Source: Phycisphaeraceae bacterium
GTDB lineage: Bacteria > Planctomycetota > Phycisphaerae > Phycisphaerales > UBA1924
Direction: 5' to 3'
NCBI GenBank assembly: GCA_019636795.1
Contig: JAHBWW010000004.1
Location: 372,001 to 436,000 of the forward strand
DNA: 64,000 nucleotides
The notes under the pieces were generated by a model. It was not told the origin of the DNA, did no database searches, and saw only the letters and a list, made by a program, of their open reading frames with translations. Below are positions 18,210-25,748 of the stretch, in pieces; the first letter of the stretch is position 1, and every line of letters begins with the position of its first letter. Position numbers and translations under genes: made by a program.

Positions 18210-19016
18210 TCAGAGCCCTTTCCACCGGCGCAGAGGGTTGGGGATGATCGACGGCACGTGGCGACGGTACTGCCTGTAGTGTTCTCCGAAGGTTCTGATC
18301 AGGTCGCGCTCCTCCATGCTCACGCCCACGAGGATGTAGGCCGTCATCGCTGCAGCAAAGAGCAGGCGACCCGCGCTCATGGTCGGGGCCGACCAGAAGG
18401 CGATGAGAAACCCGAGCATCAGCGGGTGGCGGACGAGCCGGTACGGCCCGACCACCGCAAACCCGATGTGTTCATAGGTCCGCGAGAGCATGTGCAGCAC
18501 CGACTGCCGCAGGCCGAAGAGATCAAAGTGCGAGATCACGAACGACGAGCCCAGCACCAGCGCCCACCCGAAGCCGAAGGCCGCCCACAGCAGCCCGCGC
18601 ATGACCGGATGCTCGAACTCCCAGACCGGCCCGGGCATCGGCTGCCAGAAGGCGAACAGGGCCACCAGGCACAGGCTCGCCGCGATGACGAACGTGCTGC
18701 GCTCGGCCGCAGCGGGGATGAAGCGCGTGATCCACGCCTTGAAGCGCGGGCGGGCCATGATCGCGTGCTGCACGCCAAAGAGCAGGACCAGAGCGATGTT
18801 GACCGGAATCGCAAGAGCCAGCGGCGCGGCCGTGCCCGAGCCGGTGTGCCTGGGCACCAACACGCCGCCGACGAACGCGATCAGGTACAGGAACACCGCG
18901 AAGAACAGGGCGTAGGCGACGATGCCGTACACCCCCACAGCGATGCGCTGGGCGGTGCCGGCGGCGGCGGGCTCGGGCGCGGCGGATGGTTCGGTTGTGA
19001 GTGTGGTGCTGGACAT
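18210..19016 (-). CDS. mddA: MddA-like methanethiol S-methyltransferase / NnrU-type membrane protein
   Basis: A 268-residue membrane protein with about six helices, of the isoprenylcysteine-methyltransferase-like fold. Features shared with MddA, which methylates methanethiol to dimethyl sulfide with SAM, are QHAIMARPRFKAWITRF, ISHFDLFGLRQ, RLVRHPLMLGFLIAFW and the C-terminal MEERDLIRTFGEHYRQYR, including the SAM-site RHP and EERDL motifs. The substrate is assigned by family resemblance only; a general membrane thiol methyltransferase remains possible. GAAGGAG 8 nt before ATG 19016 supports the start. It lies 36 bp downstream of the OsmC gene on the same strand. Confidence 0.7.
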   Translation of the reverse strand: MSSTTLTTEPSAAPEPAAAGTAQRIAVGVYGIVAYALFFAVFLYLIAFVGGVLVPRHTGSGTAAPLALAIPVNIALVLLFGVQHAIMARPRFKAWITRFIPAAAERSTFVIAASLCLVALFAFWQPMPGPVWEFEHPVMRGLLWAAFGFGWALVLGSSFVISHFDLFGLRQSVLHMLSRTYEHIGFAVVGPYRLVRHPLMLGFLIAFWSAPTMSAGRLLFAAAMTAYILVGVSMEERDLIRTFGEHYRQYRRHVPSIIPNPLRRWKGL

Positions 19017-19052
19017 GGCGGAGGCTCCTTCGTATACTTTCATAGCGGCGGC

Positions 19053-19619
19053 TCAGCAGCCCGCGATGGTCAGGCTCGGTTTGACGGCGATGGGCATGGC
19101 CAGGTTCCAGCGGTTGGGGCTGCGCGACAGAGCCGCCTCGCAGGCTGCGCGGATGTCGGCCTCGGGCGCGGCGGCATCGATCGTGACCGCGACGGCGACC
19201 TCTTCGTAGCCCGGCTTGACGGTCGCGTCGAGCCCGAAGAAGCCCGCAAGATTGAGCGTACCGCTGGTCTCCAGACTCACGCTGCGAAGGGTGATGCCGC
19301 GGCGGCAGCACTCGACGACCAGCCCGACCATGATGCACGAGTTGACAGCGGCCATCAGCAGTTCCTGCGGGTTGGGCGCTGTGTTGGTGCCGCACAGTTC
19401 GGCCGGTTCGTCGGCGTGGATCGTAAAGCCACGAGGACGCTGCTCGCCGGCGATCGTCCACTGGTCCACGCTGCTCTGGGCTTTGGTGCCCCCGAGCCAT
19501 TGGGTGCGGACGGCAAAGCCGAGCTGCCCGGCGGACTGCTCGGCGGCGACGCCGGAAATGGCGGCCTGCAGAGCTTCGACATCGAGGCCGTTGAAAAGAC
19601 TGGTGGTTGCGGTGGTCAT
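19053..19619 (-). CDS. OsmC/Ohr-family protein
   Basis: A 188-residue cytosolic OsmC-fold protein. The typical block ELCGTNTAPNPQELLMAAVN is followed by SC, with Cys95 at the peroxidatic position of the long central helix; further Cys at 104-105 could be the partner. The second Cys usual in the C-terminal domain of classic OsmC/Ohr is absent (the equivalent region reads SRSPNRWN). The family reduces organic hydroperoxides, or has related thiol chemistry. AAGGAG before ATG 19619 is clear. Probably co-transcribed with the downstream mddA-like gene. Confidence 0.8.
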   Translation of the reverse strand: MTTATTSLFNGLDVEALQAAISGVAAEQSAGQLGFAVRTQWLGGTKAQSSVDQWTIAGEQRPRGFTIHADEPAELCGTNTAPNPQELLMAAVNSCIMVGLVVECCRRGITLRSVSLETSGTLNLAGFFGLDATVKPGYEEVAVAVTIDAAAPEADIRAACEAALSRSPNRWNLAMPIAVKPSLTIAGC

Positions 19620-19786
19620 GATGATGCTCCTTGTGGAAATGCTGTGTTCTGCTGCGGCAGCGAGCACCAGCCCGCCCCGACCGCAGACAAGCGGACCGAC
19701 CCCGCGCGGGGGGACAGGCAGCGGGAGAAAAAGTGCTGAGGCCCAACGCCCGAAGGAGGGTGGGACGGCCACGCAGTACTGTCTTT

Positions 19787-20053
19787 CGGCCCCGGCGGGG
19801 CCGAGGGTTGTAGCCACGGGTGGAGCGGCGACTGCGGAGCAGGCGACGCGCAACCCGTTGACAGCGACCCTTGTCTTCTATCTCCTCGCCCCGGAGGGGC
19901 GAAGGAAGAGCGGGGTCTGTGCGATGTTCGTTTCCTCTGCCCCTCCGGGGCAGGGGAGGGAGAAGGGGGTGCTTTGTCCACGGGTTGCGCTGCGACCGGC
20001 TGATGCCGGGCTGCGCTTCACCCGTGGCTACAGCCAGCCGCCCCTCCGGGGCG
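19787..20053. repeat. Palindrome-rich inverted-repeat element
   Basis: Two arms of about 58 bp, 19806-19862 and 19976-20035, are imperfect reverse complements: one begins GTTGTAGCCACGGGTG and the other ends CACCCGTGGCTACAG; inner ends match as CGCAACCCGT and ACGGGTTGCG. Short GC palindromes lie at and between the arms: 19787-19803 (CGGCCCC-GGC-GGGGCCG), 19887-19901 (CGCCCC-GGA-GGGGCG), 19938-19952 (TGCCCC-TCC-GGGGCA) and 20039-20053 (CGCCCC-TCC-GGGGCG). No transposase is encoded. It looks like a non-coding mobile or REP/MITE-like repeat; there is one copy in this window. Confidence 0.7.
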
Positions 20054-20141
20054 TAGAACGGTGCGGGCGTGGGGTGTCGTCGGAGAAAATCGGCCCTGGC
20101 GCGGCCAAAAACGCAGCTCAGGCTCACGAGAACGCGATCTG

Positions 20142-20267
20142 GACCCTCGAAAATGGAGCAAAATCCTTCAAAAGTGCTCCGCAATTGAAGGGAAATGCTC
20201 CTCCATCGAAGGATTCCAGAGCTCCCGCGAGGGGAAATGAAGCTCCCGCGAGCGAAAAAAGTCCTCC
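20142..20267. repeat. Degenerate 21-bp tandem array (6 units)
   Basis: Six contiguous 21-bp units start at 20142, 20163, 20184, 20205, 20226 and 20247. Most end in a TGCTCC, AGCTCC or TCCTCC block and have an A-rich middle (for example GGGGAAATGAAGCTCC). Units are far more diverged than those at 55.8 kb. The array ends 30 bp before the stop of the next minus-strand gene. Confidence 0.6.
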
Positions 20268-20297
20268 CGTCGCCGCTGGCGTTGCCCTGACGCCCCC

Positions 20298-20978
20298 CTA
20301 CCGCACGACCCGCAGCGGGACCAGGGAGATCCCGCAGGCCGCATTCCCCGCCCGGTCGGCGATCGCGATCACCTCGACCGACGGACTCGAGATCGGCAGG
20401 TCGCGCCGGACCAATTCGCTCGCCATCACGCCTAGGTCGTGCCGGACCCCCTCGGCCTCGGCCCCGAACAGGAGCACCAGCACCCCGCCGCGCTCGATCC
20501 CCGCATCGCGCGCGAGTTTGGCCAGATCGGCCGCCGGACCCCCCACCAGCAGCGAGCCGTACGAGCGGTTGGGCACCGGAACCCCCTCGACAAACGCCAG
20601 TTGCGCGACCGCTTTGAGTTCGAGCCAGAAGGCGTCGGGAGCCTCGGCGTCGGGCTCGGAGGTCGCAAACAGCGGGGCCGCCAGTCGCGTGCGGGCCGCC
20701 GCGACCGGATCGACCATCGGCGGCATGCCGGGCAGCGTGAGCACCAGATCGCACCGCTCGCGGGCCGAATCGCGCACAGCCGGATCGGGACTGGCGGGAT
20801 AGGGAAACTCGCGGGCCACGCCCAGGTGCGCGGCTGTAAACGCCTGCGCCACCACCGCGTGCAGTTCCACCTCGCTCATGGCGTCAAGCCCGTAGACCGC
20901 CTGCTCGCAGGCCAGAGCCGCATCGACCTCTGACAGGTACCCGGCCACGATCGACACCAACTGATCAGTCATCCACAT
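20298..20978 (-). CDS. Hypothetical protein, possible PD-(D/E)XK fold
   Basis: A 226-residue protein without a recognised family. The N-terminal half has an acidic helix (DAMSEVELHAVVAQAFTAAH) then REFPYP, followed by ERCDLVLTLPG and, after a variable stretch, FWLELKAVAQL. The order Glu helix, D, then E-x-K is the layout of PD-(D/E)XK nuclease-like proteins; this is inference from spacing and motif only. The C-terminal half ends in a hydrophobic strand (VLVLLFGAEAEG) and SVEVIAIAD. GGAG 6 nt before ATG 20978 supports the start. Confidence 0.6.
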   Translation of the reverse strand: MWMTDQLVSIVAGYLSEVDAALACEQAVYGLDAMSEVELHAVVAQAFTAAHLGVAREFPYPASPDPAVRDSARERCDLVLTLPGMPPMVDPVAAARTRLAAPLFATSEPDAEAPDAFWLELKAVAQLAFVEGVPVPNRSYGSLLVGGPAADLAKLARDAGIERGGVLVLLFGAEAEGVRHDLGVMASELVRRDLPISSPSVEVIAIADRAGNAACGISLVPLRVVR

Positions 20979-20999
20979 GATCGCTCCGCCCGGAGAATG

Positions 21000-21028
21000 T
21001 TGCACGCACAGGCAGAATACGCCATAAT
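21000..21028 (+). promoter_or_regulatory. Sigma-70-type promoter for the symporter gene
   Basis: TTGCAC (21000-21005) and CATAAT (21023-21028) are separated by exactly 17 bp. Transcription would start near 21035, giving a 5' leader of about 113 nt with a CTCCC-GAT-GGGGAG hairpin. I found no match to a glycine riboswitch in the leader. Confidence 0.55.
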
Positions 21029-21147
21029 GCCCGGGCCTGACGCTCCCGATGGGGAGAAGGGTGCGGCACCGCGCGGCGCGGCCGCCGTCATGTCGGTTCG
21101 ATGGCCACGCCGGACCCGCGGCGTCAATCCTCGGAGATTGCGACCCT

Positions 21148-22932
21148 ATGGAACACTTCTGGACACTGCTCGACTCGATCAATGGCGTCATCTGGGCCGA
21201 CTGGGTGCTGTATGTGGTGCTCGGCGTGGGCGTGCTGTTCACGATCTGGAGCGGATTCAGCCAGTTCAGAGCGCTCACGCACGGCTCGGCCGTGATTCGA
21301 GGCAAGTACGACGACAAGAACGACCCGGGCGCAATCAATCACTTCCAGGCATTGTCGGCCGCACTCTCGGCGACCGTCGGACTGGGCAATATCGCAGGCG
21401 TCGCCGTGGCTGTCGCGCTGGGCGGGCCCGGAGCGGTGTTCTGGATGTGGGTCGTCGGCCTGCTGGGCATGGCCATCAAGACCACCGAAGTCACGCTCTC
21501 GATGCTCTACCGCGATACCAGCGACCCCGACAACCCCCACGGCGGACCGATGTTCGTCGCCAAGAAAGCATTCAAGGAACGCGGGCTGGGCTTGCTCGGC
21601 ACCACCGTCGGCGGCGTGTTCGTCGTGACGCTGCTGATCTCGACCATCACGGGCGGGAACATGTTCCAGTCGTGGAGCGTGGGGGTCATCACCGAACAGT
21701 ACTTCCAGATCCCGTCGATCGTGACGGGCATTGTGCTGGCTGTGCTTGTCGGCATGGTCATCATCGGCGGCATCAAACGCATCGGCGCTGTTGCAGGACG
21801 CATCGTTCCGCTCATGTGCGGGCTGTATGTGCTTGCGGCGCTCGTGGTGGTGATCATGAACTTCACGGCCATCCCTGGCCTGCTCAAACTCATTGTTGTC
21901 GAAGCCTTCACGCCTTCGAGTGCCGAAGGAGCGTTCCTCGGCGGGACAGCGGGCTACGCCCTGCTGTGGGGCATGAAGCGGGCACTGTTTTCGTCCGAAG
22001 CCGGTCAGGGCTCGAGCCCCATTGCCCACTCGGCCGCCAAGACTGATGAGCCTGTGCGCGAAGGGATCGTGGCGGGTCTGGAGCCTTTCATCGACACCAT
22101 CATAGTGTGCACACTGACGGCCATGGTCATCCTCTCGACGGGAGCCTGGAACCGCGGACCGGAGGCCATCCTCGTCGCTCCGTTCAACGTCGTCGCGGTC
22201 GAGGGCCAGAGCGACACATGGACCATCGAGACCGCTGTGCTTGGTCAGGCCAACTGGCTACCACGCAAGGAAGCCGAAGCCCGACGCATCGCTGGCGAAT
22301 GGCGCACCGGCGACAAGGTTTTCGTTGTGGTGCATGCTGATGTGAACAAGAACACCGGACTCAACCTTCACCGCGTGGAGGGGGCTGTTACCGTCGGCGA
22401 AGGTCCGGAAGAAACTCAAGTAGTGTGGAAAACGTTCAAGACCAACCCCGGAACCGTCCCTACACCCGCTAGCGAGGGCACCTCGGTGTATGTTGACTAT
22501 CCGGGTCCGAACCTGACTGGGCATGCCTTCGATCGCGCCATTCCCGGGCTTGGCAAGTGGCTCGTGACTCTTGCAGCATGGCTCTTTGCGATCTCCACCA
22601 TGATCTCATGGTCGTACTACGGCGAGAAGGGCATCGTGTATCTCTTCGGTTCCGGTGAAGCCATCACGCTCGCGTATAAGGTCATCTACTGCCTCGCGAT
22701 TGTCGTGGCGGCAGCAGGTTTCATCAAGACCGACGCCGAACTCGATTCGCTCACGGCGCTGGGCACGGGCGTCATGCTCTGGGCCAACATCCCGATCATG
22801 CTGATCTTCGGCTCACTGACAATGAAGGCGTATCACGCGTACGTTGCTCGCCTCAAGAGCGGCGAAATCGACCGGACGGCGCACAAGCCGGCTTCGATTG
22901 CGGACGTCATCGAAGGCCGCGACGTCGAATAA
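21148..22932 (+). CDS. Alanine/glycine:cation symporter (AGCS family)
   Basis: Inner-membrane transporter taking up alanine or glycine with Na+ or H+. The 594-residue protein has ten or more hydrophobic helices. Family signatures include SALSATVGLGNIAGVAVA, GGPGAVFWMWVVGLLGMAIK, the middle block KRALFSSEAGQGSSPIAHSA and SYYGEKGIVYLFG. Between about residues 340 and 460 it carries a hydrophilic insertion (DTWTIETAVLGQ through TSVYVDYPG) not usual in this family, which explains the length above the usual 450-540. ATG 21148 is chosen because the family begins just after it; GGAG is about 13 nt upstream. Followed by a strong terminator. Confidence 0.92.
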   Translation: MEHFWTLLDSINGVIWADWVLYVVLGVGVLFTIWSGFSQFRALTHGSAVIRGKYDDKNDPGAINHFQALSAALSATVGLGNIAGVAVAVALGGPGAVFWMWVVGLLGMAIKTTEVTLSMLYRDTSDPDNPHGGPMFVAKKAFKERGLGLLGTTVGGVFVVTLLISTITGGNMFQSWSVGVITEQYFQIPSIVTGIVLAVLVGMVIIGGIKRIGAVAGRIVPLMCGLYVLAALVVVIMNFTAIPGLLKLIVVEAFTPSSAEGAFLGGTAGYALLWGMKRALFSSEAGQGSSPIAHSAAKTDEPVREGIVAGLEPFIDTIIVCTLTAMVILSTGAWNRGPEAILVAPFNVVAVEGQSDTWTIETAVLGQANWLPRKEAEARRIAGEWRTGDKVFVVVHADVNKNTGLNLHRVEGAVTVGEGPEETQVVWKTFKTNPGTVPTPASEGTSVYVDYPGPNLTGHAFDRAIPGLGKWLVTLAAWLFAISTMISWSYYGEKGIVYLFGSGEAITLAYKVIYCLAIVVAAAGFIKTDAELDSLTALGTGVMLWANIPIMLIFGSLTMKAYHAYVARLKSGEIDRTAHKPASIADVIEGRDVE

Positions 22933-22960
22933 TCGAGCAACACGTTCTATGAGAATTGAC

Positions 22961-22996
22961 AAAGGAACCCGCGAGAGTCGCGGGTTCCTTTTTTTT
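22961..22996 (+). terminator. Rho-independent terminator
   Basis: A perfect 13-bp stem, AAGGAACCCGCGA (22962-22974) with TCGCGGGTTCCTT (22978-22990), a 3-nt loop and a run of eight T, 28 bp after the symporter stop. Confidence 0.93.
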
Positions 22997-23127
22997 ACAT
23001 GACATTGTTCACGCGCGAAGATTCGATGGGGCAGTGCACCTGACCATCAGCACCACTCGGCACGCATAGATGGACAATGGGAACTCGATGACGAATTGCG
23101 CGTCAAAGAAGAGGTGCCGAGCAAGAC

Positions 23128-23334
23128 TCAGACGATCATCGCCGGATTGCGGTTCAGGTCGCGGGCCAACTGTTGGGCGTGTTCGCGGTCGCTGCACCTC
23201 CGCAGCGTGGCCCAGCCGTTACTCCCCAGTTTGCGCCAGACGTACCAATCTCCCGACTGGTCAACATCGGCGCGGAACAGGTTTTTCGGCTCAACGAGTG
23301 TCCGGGTTTGACGCATGGTGCTGGTATCAGGCAT
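23128..23334 (-). CDS. Small hypothetical protein
   Basis: A 68-residue basic protein with no recognised family. The sequence reads TRTLVEPKNLFRADVDQSGD, then WYVWRKLGSNGW and a charged helix ending in LARDLNRNP. A very strong AAAGGAGG lies 5 nt before ATG 23334, the best ribosome site in this part of the window, and is the main argument that this is a real gene. Confidence 0.6.
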   Translation of the reverse strand: MPDTSTMRQTRTLVEPKNLFRADVDQSGDWYVWRKLGSNGWATLRRCSDREHAQQLARDLNRNPAMIV

Positions 23335-23756
23335 GGGTCCTCCTTTCGTGACATCTCGAACGCGAACGCCGCCGACGAGCGACGCTCGAACCAAGCCCCC
23401 GCGGGCCCCGCATCCAACTGTCAGAGCGTTCTTCCACACCGAACATTGAGACCAGGTCACAAACGATTTCCGGCCTCGCCCATCGAACGAAAACGCTCTA
23501 ACCCTTCAACACCTCAGATTACCAAATCTTCTCTCGATCTGGGAGACCTTTTTGGCAATCTAGTCAATTTTTCAGTCAAATTTGCCGGCCCACCCCCTAT
23601 GCTGGTGGGTCAACGTTCCGATACTACCACAGGTCGGGGGTATTCATGGATGCCTCTGCTAGGCGCGAGTACTACGCAGCAGGTGCATTTCTCTGTTCGG
23701 CACGACGCGCCAGTTTGCTGTACAGTTCATCTGAATCACCATTTGAGAGGGCGAAG
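23335..23756. other. Divergent intergenic region
   Basis: 422 bp between the small minus-strand gene and the M14-like operon. The stretch about 23470-23590 is AT-rich and contains two AGTCAA direct repeats (23562 and 23574) and a CCCACC/GGTGGG hairpin near 23589-23609. It is likely to hold the promoter of the peptidase operon; I cannot fix the -35/-10 boxes. Confidence 0.5.
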
Positions 23757-25748
23757 ATGTTCCGATATCTCGTTGTTCTGACTTTGGGCGCTGGGGTGTG
23801 TTGTGCCGAGCCGACGGTGACGGAACAGACCTTTGGAACCAGCCGCATGAACCACCCGCTTCGGGTGTACACCATTGCTGGTGCGGGAACGAAACCTGCG
23901 GATGAGAGGCCGGCGCTTCTGGTGGTTGCCGGGGTTTCAGCGGAGCATCTCGTCGGAATTCAGGTTGCGGAGCGTCTGGCTTCCCGAGTCTGGGGTGAGC
24001 ATGCCGGGTTGCTTGCGGATCGGACGCTGTATGTCGTGCCGGTGGTCAATCCGGATGGTCGGCGATGGCTCGCTGGTGAGGTTGGTGGCGTGCGAGTCGA
24101 ATTGGGCCGGACCAATGCCCCGTTCGATGCTGACCGCGATGGACGCACGAACGAGGATGGGCCGAATGATCTGAATAGCGACGGCATGATCACGATGATG
24201 CGTGTCAGGAACCCGCCCCGGTCGTACGGACTGGACACGGGCTGGTTGATCGACGCGAGCGAGCCCAGACTTTTGCGGCGAGCCGACCCGGAGAAGGGGG
24301 AACGTGGCGAGTATGCGTTGATTGTCGAGGGGCATGATGTTGACGGCGACGGCCGACTGAACGAAGACGGCGCGGGCGGACCGGGCAGTGGTGTTGATGT
24401 GAACATGAACTTTCCGACCCATTGGCCGGAGTTTCGTGAAGGCGCGGGTGCGATTCCTTTGAGTGAGCCCGAGAGCCTTGCGCTCGTGCGCTGGATGCAG
24501 AGCCGACGCAATATCGTCAGCGTGCTTGTGCTGGGACCTGGCGACAGCATGCTCAATAAGCCCGCGACCGGACAGTTCGATGAGACTGGGCGCATGCCCA
24601 AGGGGCTTGAACGCGGCGACGAGGCGTATCACAACCATGTGATCGAGGCATACAAGAAGCATGTGACGCTCGATTCAGCACCCGCACCAACGTATGAGGG
24701 TTCGCTGCTGGCGTGGTCGTATGCCGACTTTGGGGCGTGGTCGTTTCAGTCTGTGGTGTGGTCGCGCCCGAAACCAATGGCGGGTGATGACAAACCAAGC
24801 GAGGGGGCCACCCCCGCGAATTCTGTTCCACAGCCCGAGCCTGAGACCATCGCACCTGCAAGGAGCGAGCGAGATGTGCTGCTCGAGCAAGGCGTTCCCG
24901 TTCGATTTGCGACGTTCCTGACGGCGACGGCTGAAGAACGTCAGGTCATGGCGCAGGAGTTTCTGACTGCGAGCGAAGCGGAGCGCGCGGCTGCGATGGC
25001 TGAAATGCGTGCTCTTTCGCCCGAGTTGCAGGCGAGACTGATGGCGGCGATGCAGAACACCGCTGGCGGGAATCCCGAGGGGGCAGTCACCGAAACCGCC
25101 GTCGCTCAGCCTCAAGTCCCGCGTGGTGGAGGTCGAGGGCGCGGCGCTGTGACTCCTGCTGCGCCAGGCGCGGGGGCTCCGGCTGCTGGAGCAGGCAAAC
25201 CCGATGCGGGCGAACTGGCATGGCTCACCTACAGCGATAAGCAACGCGATGGTGAAGGATTCGTCGCATGGGAGGAAGTTGAGCACCCGCAGTTCGGCAT
25301 TGTCGAGGTCGGCGGGTTTGTGCCGGGATTTCGCATCAATCCACCGGAATCGGAGATTGAGCGTCTGGCTGACGAGCAGTTCGGGTTTGTCAAGGATCTG
25401 TTGCAACTGCTGCCTTCGGTATCCGTCGGACCGATCGAGGTTGAGAGGTTGAGCGATCAGGTGTGGCGTGTGGGCGTGACGCTGCACAATCCTGGCTATT
25501 TGCCGACAAGTTCTGCTGTCGGATTGAAGATTCGTCAGACCATCGCGGTCGAGATCGCGATCAAGCCTGAAGATGTCATCTCGGGCAATCGCGTCGTGCT
25601 GATTGATCGGCTGATGGGCTCGGGGAACGAGCGTCGATTGGAATGGTTGATTCGTGGCGAGCCTGGGCAGAGCGTTGAGGTCAACGTGCGATCGAATCGT
25701 TTCGGCCATCAGACCGCCGAGACCCGACTGGAAGGAGGCAGGCCATGA
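23757..25748 (+). CDS. Exported M14-like protein lacking the zinc site (pseudo-peptidase)
   Basis: A 663-residue exported protein; signal peptide ~17 residues (ending GVCCA). It aligns with the M14 carboxypeptidase encoded next to it: LYVVPVVNPDG (91-101), DVNMNFPTHW (214-223) and the same Asp-rich Ca-binding-type inserts DADRDGRTNEDG (124-135) and DVDGDGRLNEDG (194-205). The metal site is lost: HxxE is replaced by SAEH (61-64), the strand that should carry the third His reads SVLVLGPGDS, and the catalytic Glu strand reads GAWSFQSVVW. A low-complexity Glu/Ala/Pro-rich stretch (about 370-480) precedes a C-terminal beta domain. Its stop overlaps the next start by 4 bp. Confidence 0.8.
   Translation: MFRYLVVLTLGAGVCCAEPTVTEQTFGTSRMNHPLRVYTIAGAGTKPADERPALLVVAGVSAEHLVGIQVAERLASRVWGEHAGLLADRTLYVVPVVNPDGRRWLAGEVGGVRVELGRTNAPFDADRDGRTNEDGPNDLNSDGMITMMRVRNPPRSYGLDTGWLIDASEPRLLRRADPEKGERGEYALIVEGHDVDGDGRLNEDGAGGPGSGVDVNMNFPTHWPEFREGAGAIPLSEPESLALVRWMQSRRNIVSVLVLGPGDSMLNKPATGQFDETGRMPKGLERGDEAYHNHVIEAYKKHVTLDSAPAPTYEGSLLAWSYADFGAWSFQSVVWSRPKPMAGDDKPSEGATPANSVPQPEPETIAPARSERDVLLEQGVPVRFATFLTATAEERQVMAQEFLTASEAERAAAMAEMRALSPELQARLMAAMQNTAGGNPEGAVTETAVAQPQVPRGGGRGRGAVTPAAPGAGAPAAGAGKPDAGELAWLTYSDKQRDGEGFVAWEEVEHPQFGIVEVGGFVPGFRINPPESEIERLADEQFGFVKDLLQLLPSVSVGPIEVERLSDQVWRVGVTLHNPGYLPTSSAVGLKIRQTIAVEIAIKPEDVISGNRVVLIDRLMGSGNERRLEWLIRGEPGQSVEVNVRSNRFGHQTAETRLEGGRP

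Noticed and set aside
18523-20754. 743-codon open frame on the minus strand
   Set aside because: It runs antisense-frame through mddA, osmC, the repeat region and the next gene, with no conserved motif; the genes in other frames have Shine-Dalgarno sites and family motifs.
21035-21147. Glycine riboswitch before the AGCS symporter
   Set aside because: The leader shows only a short hairpin and none of the conserved glycine-aptamer blocks.
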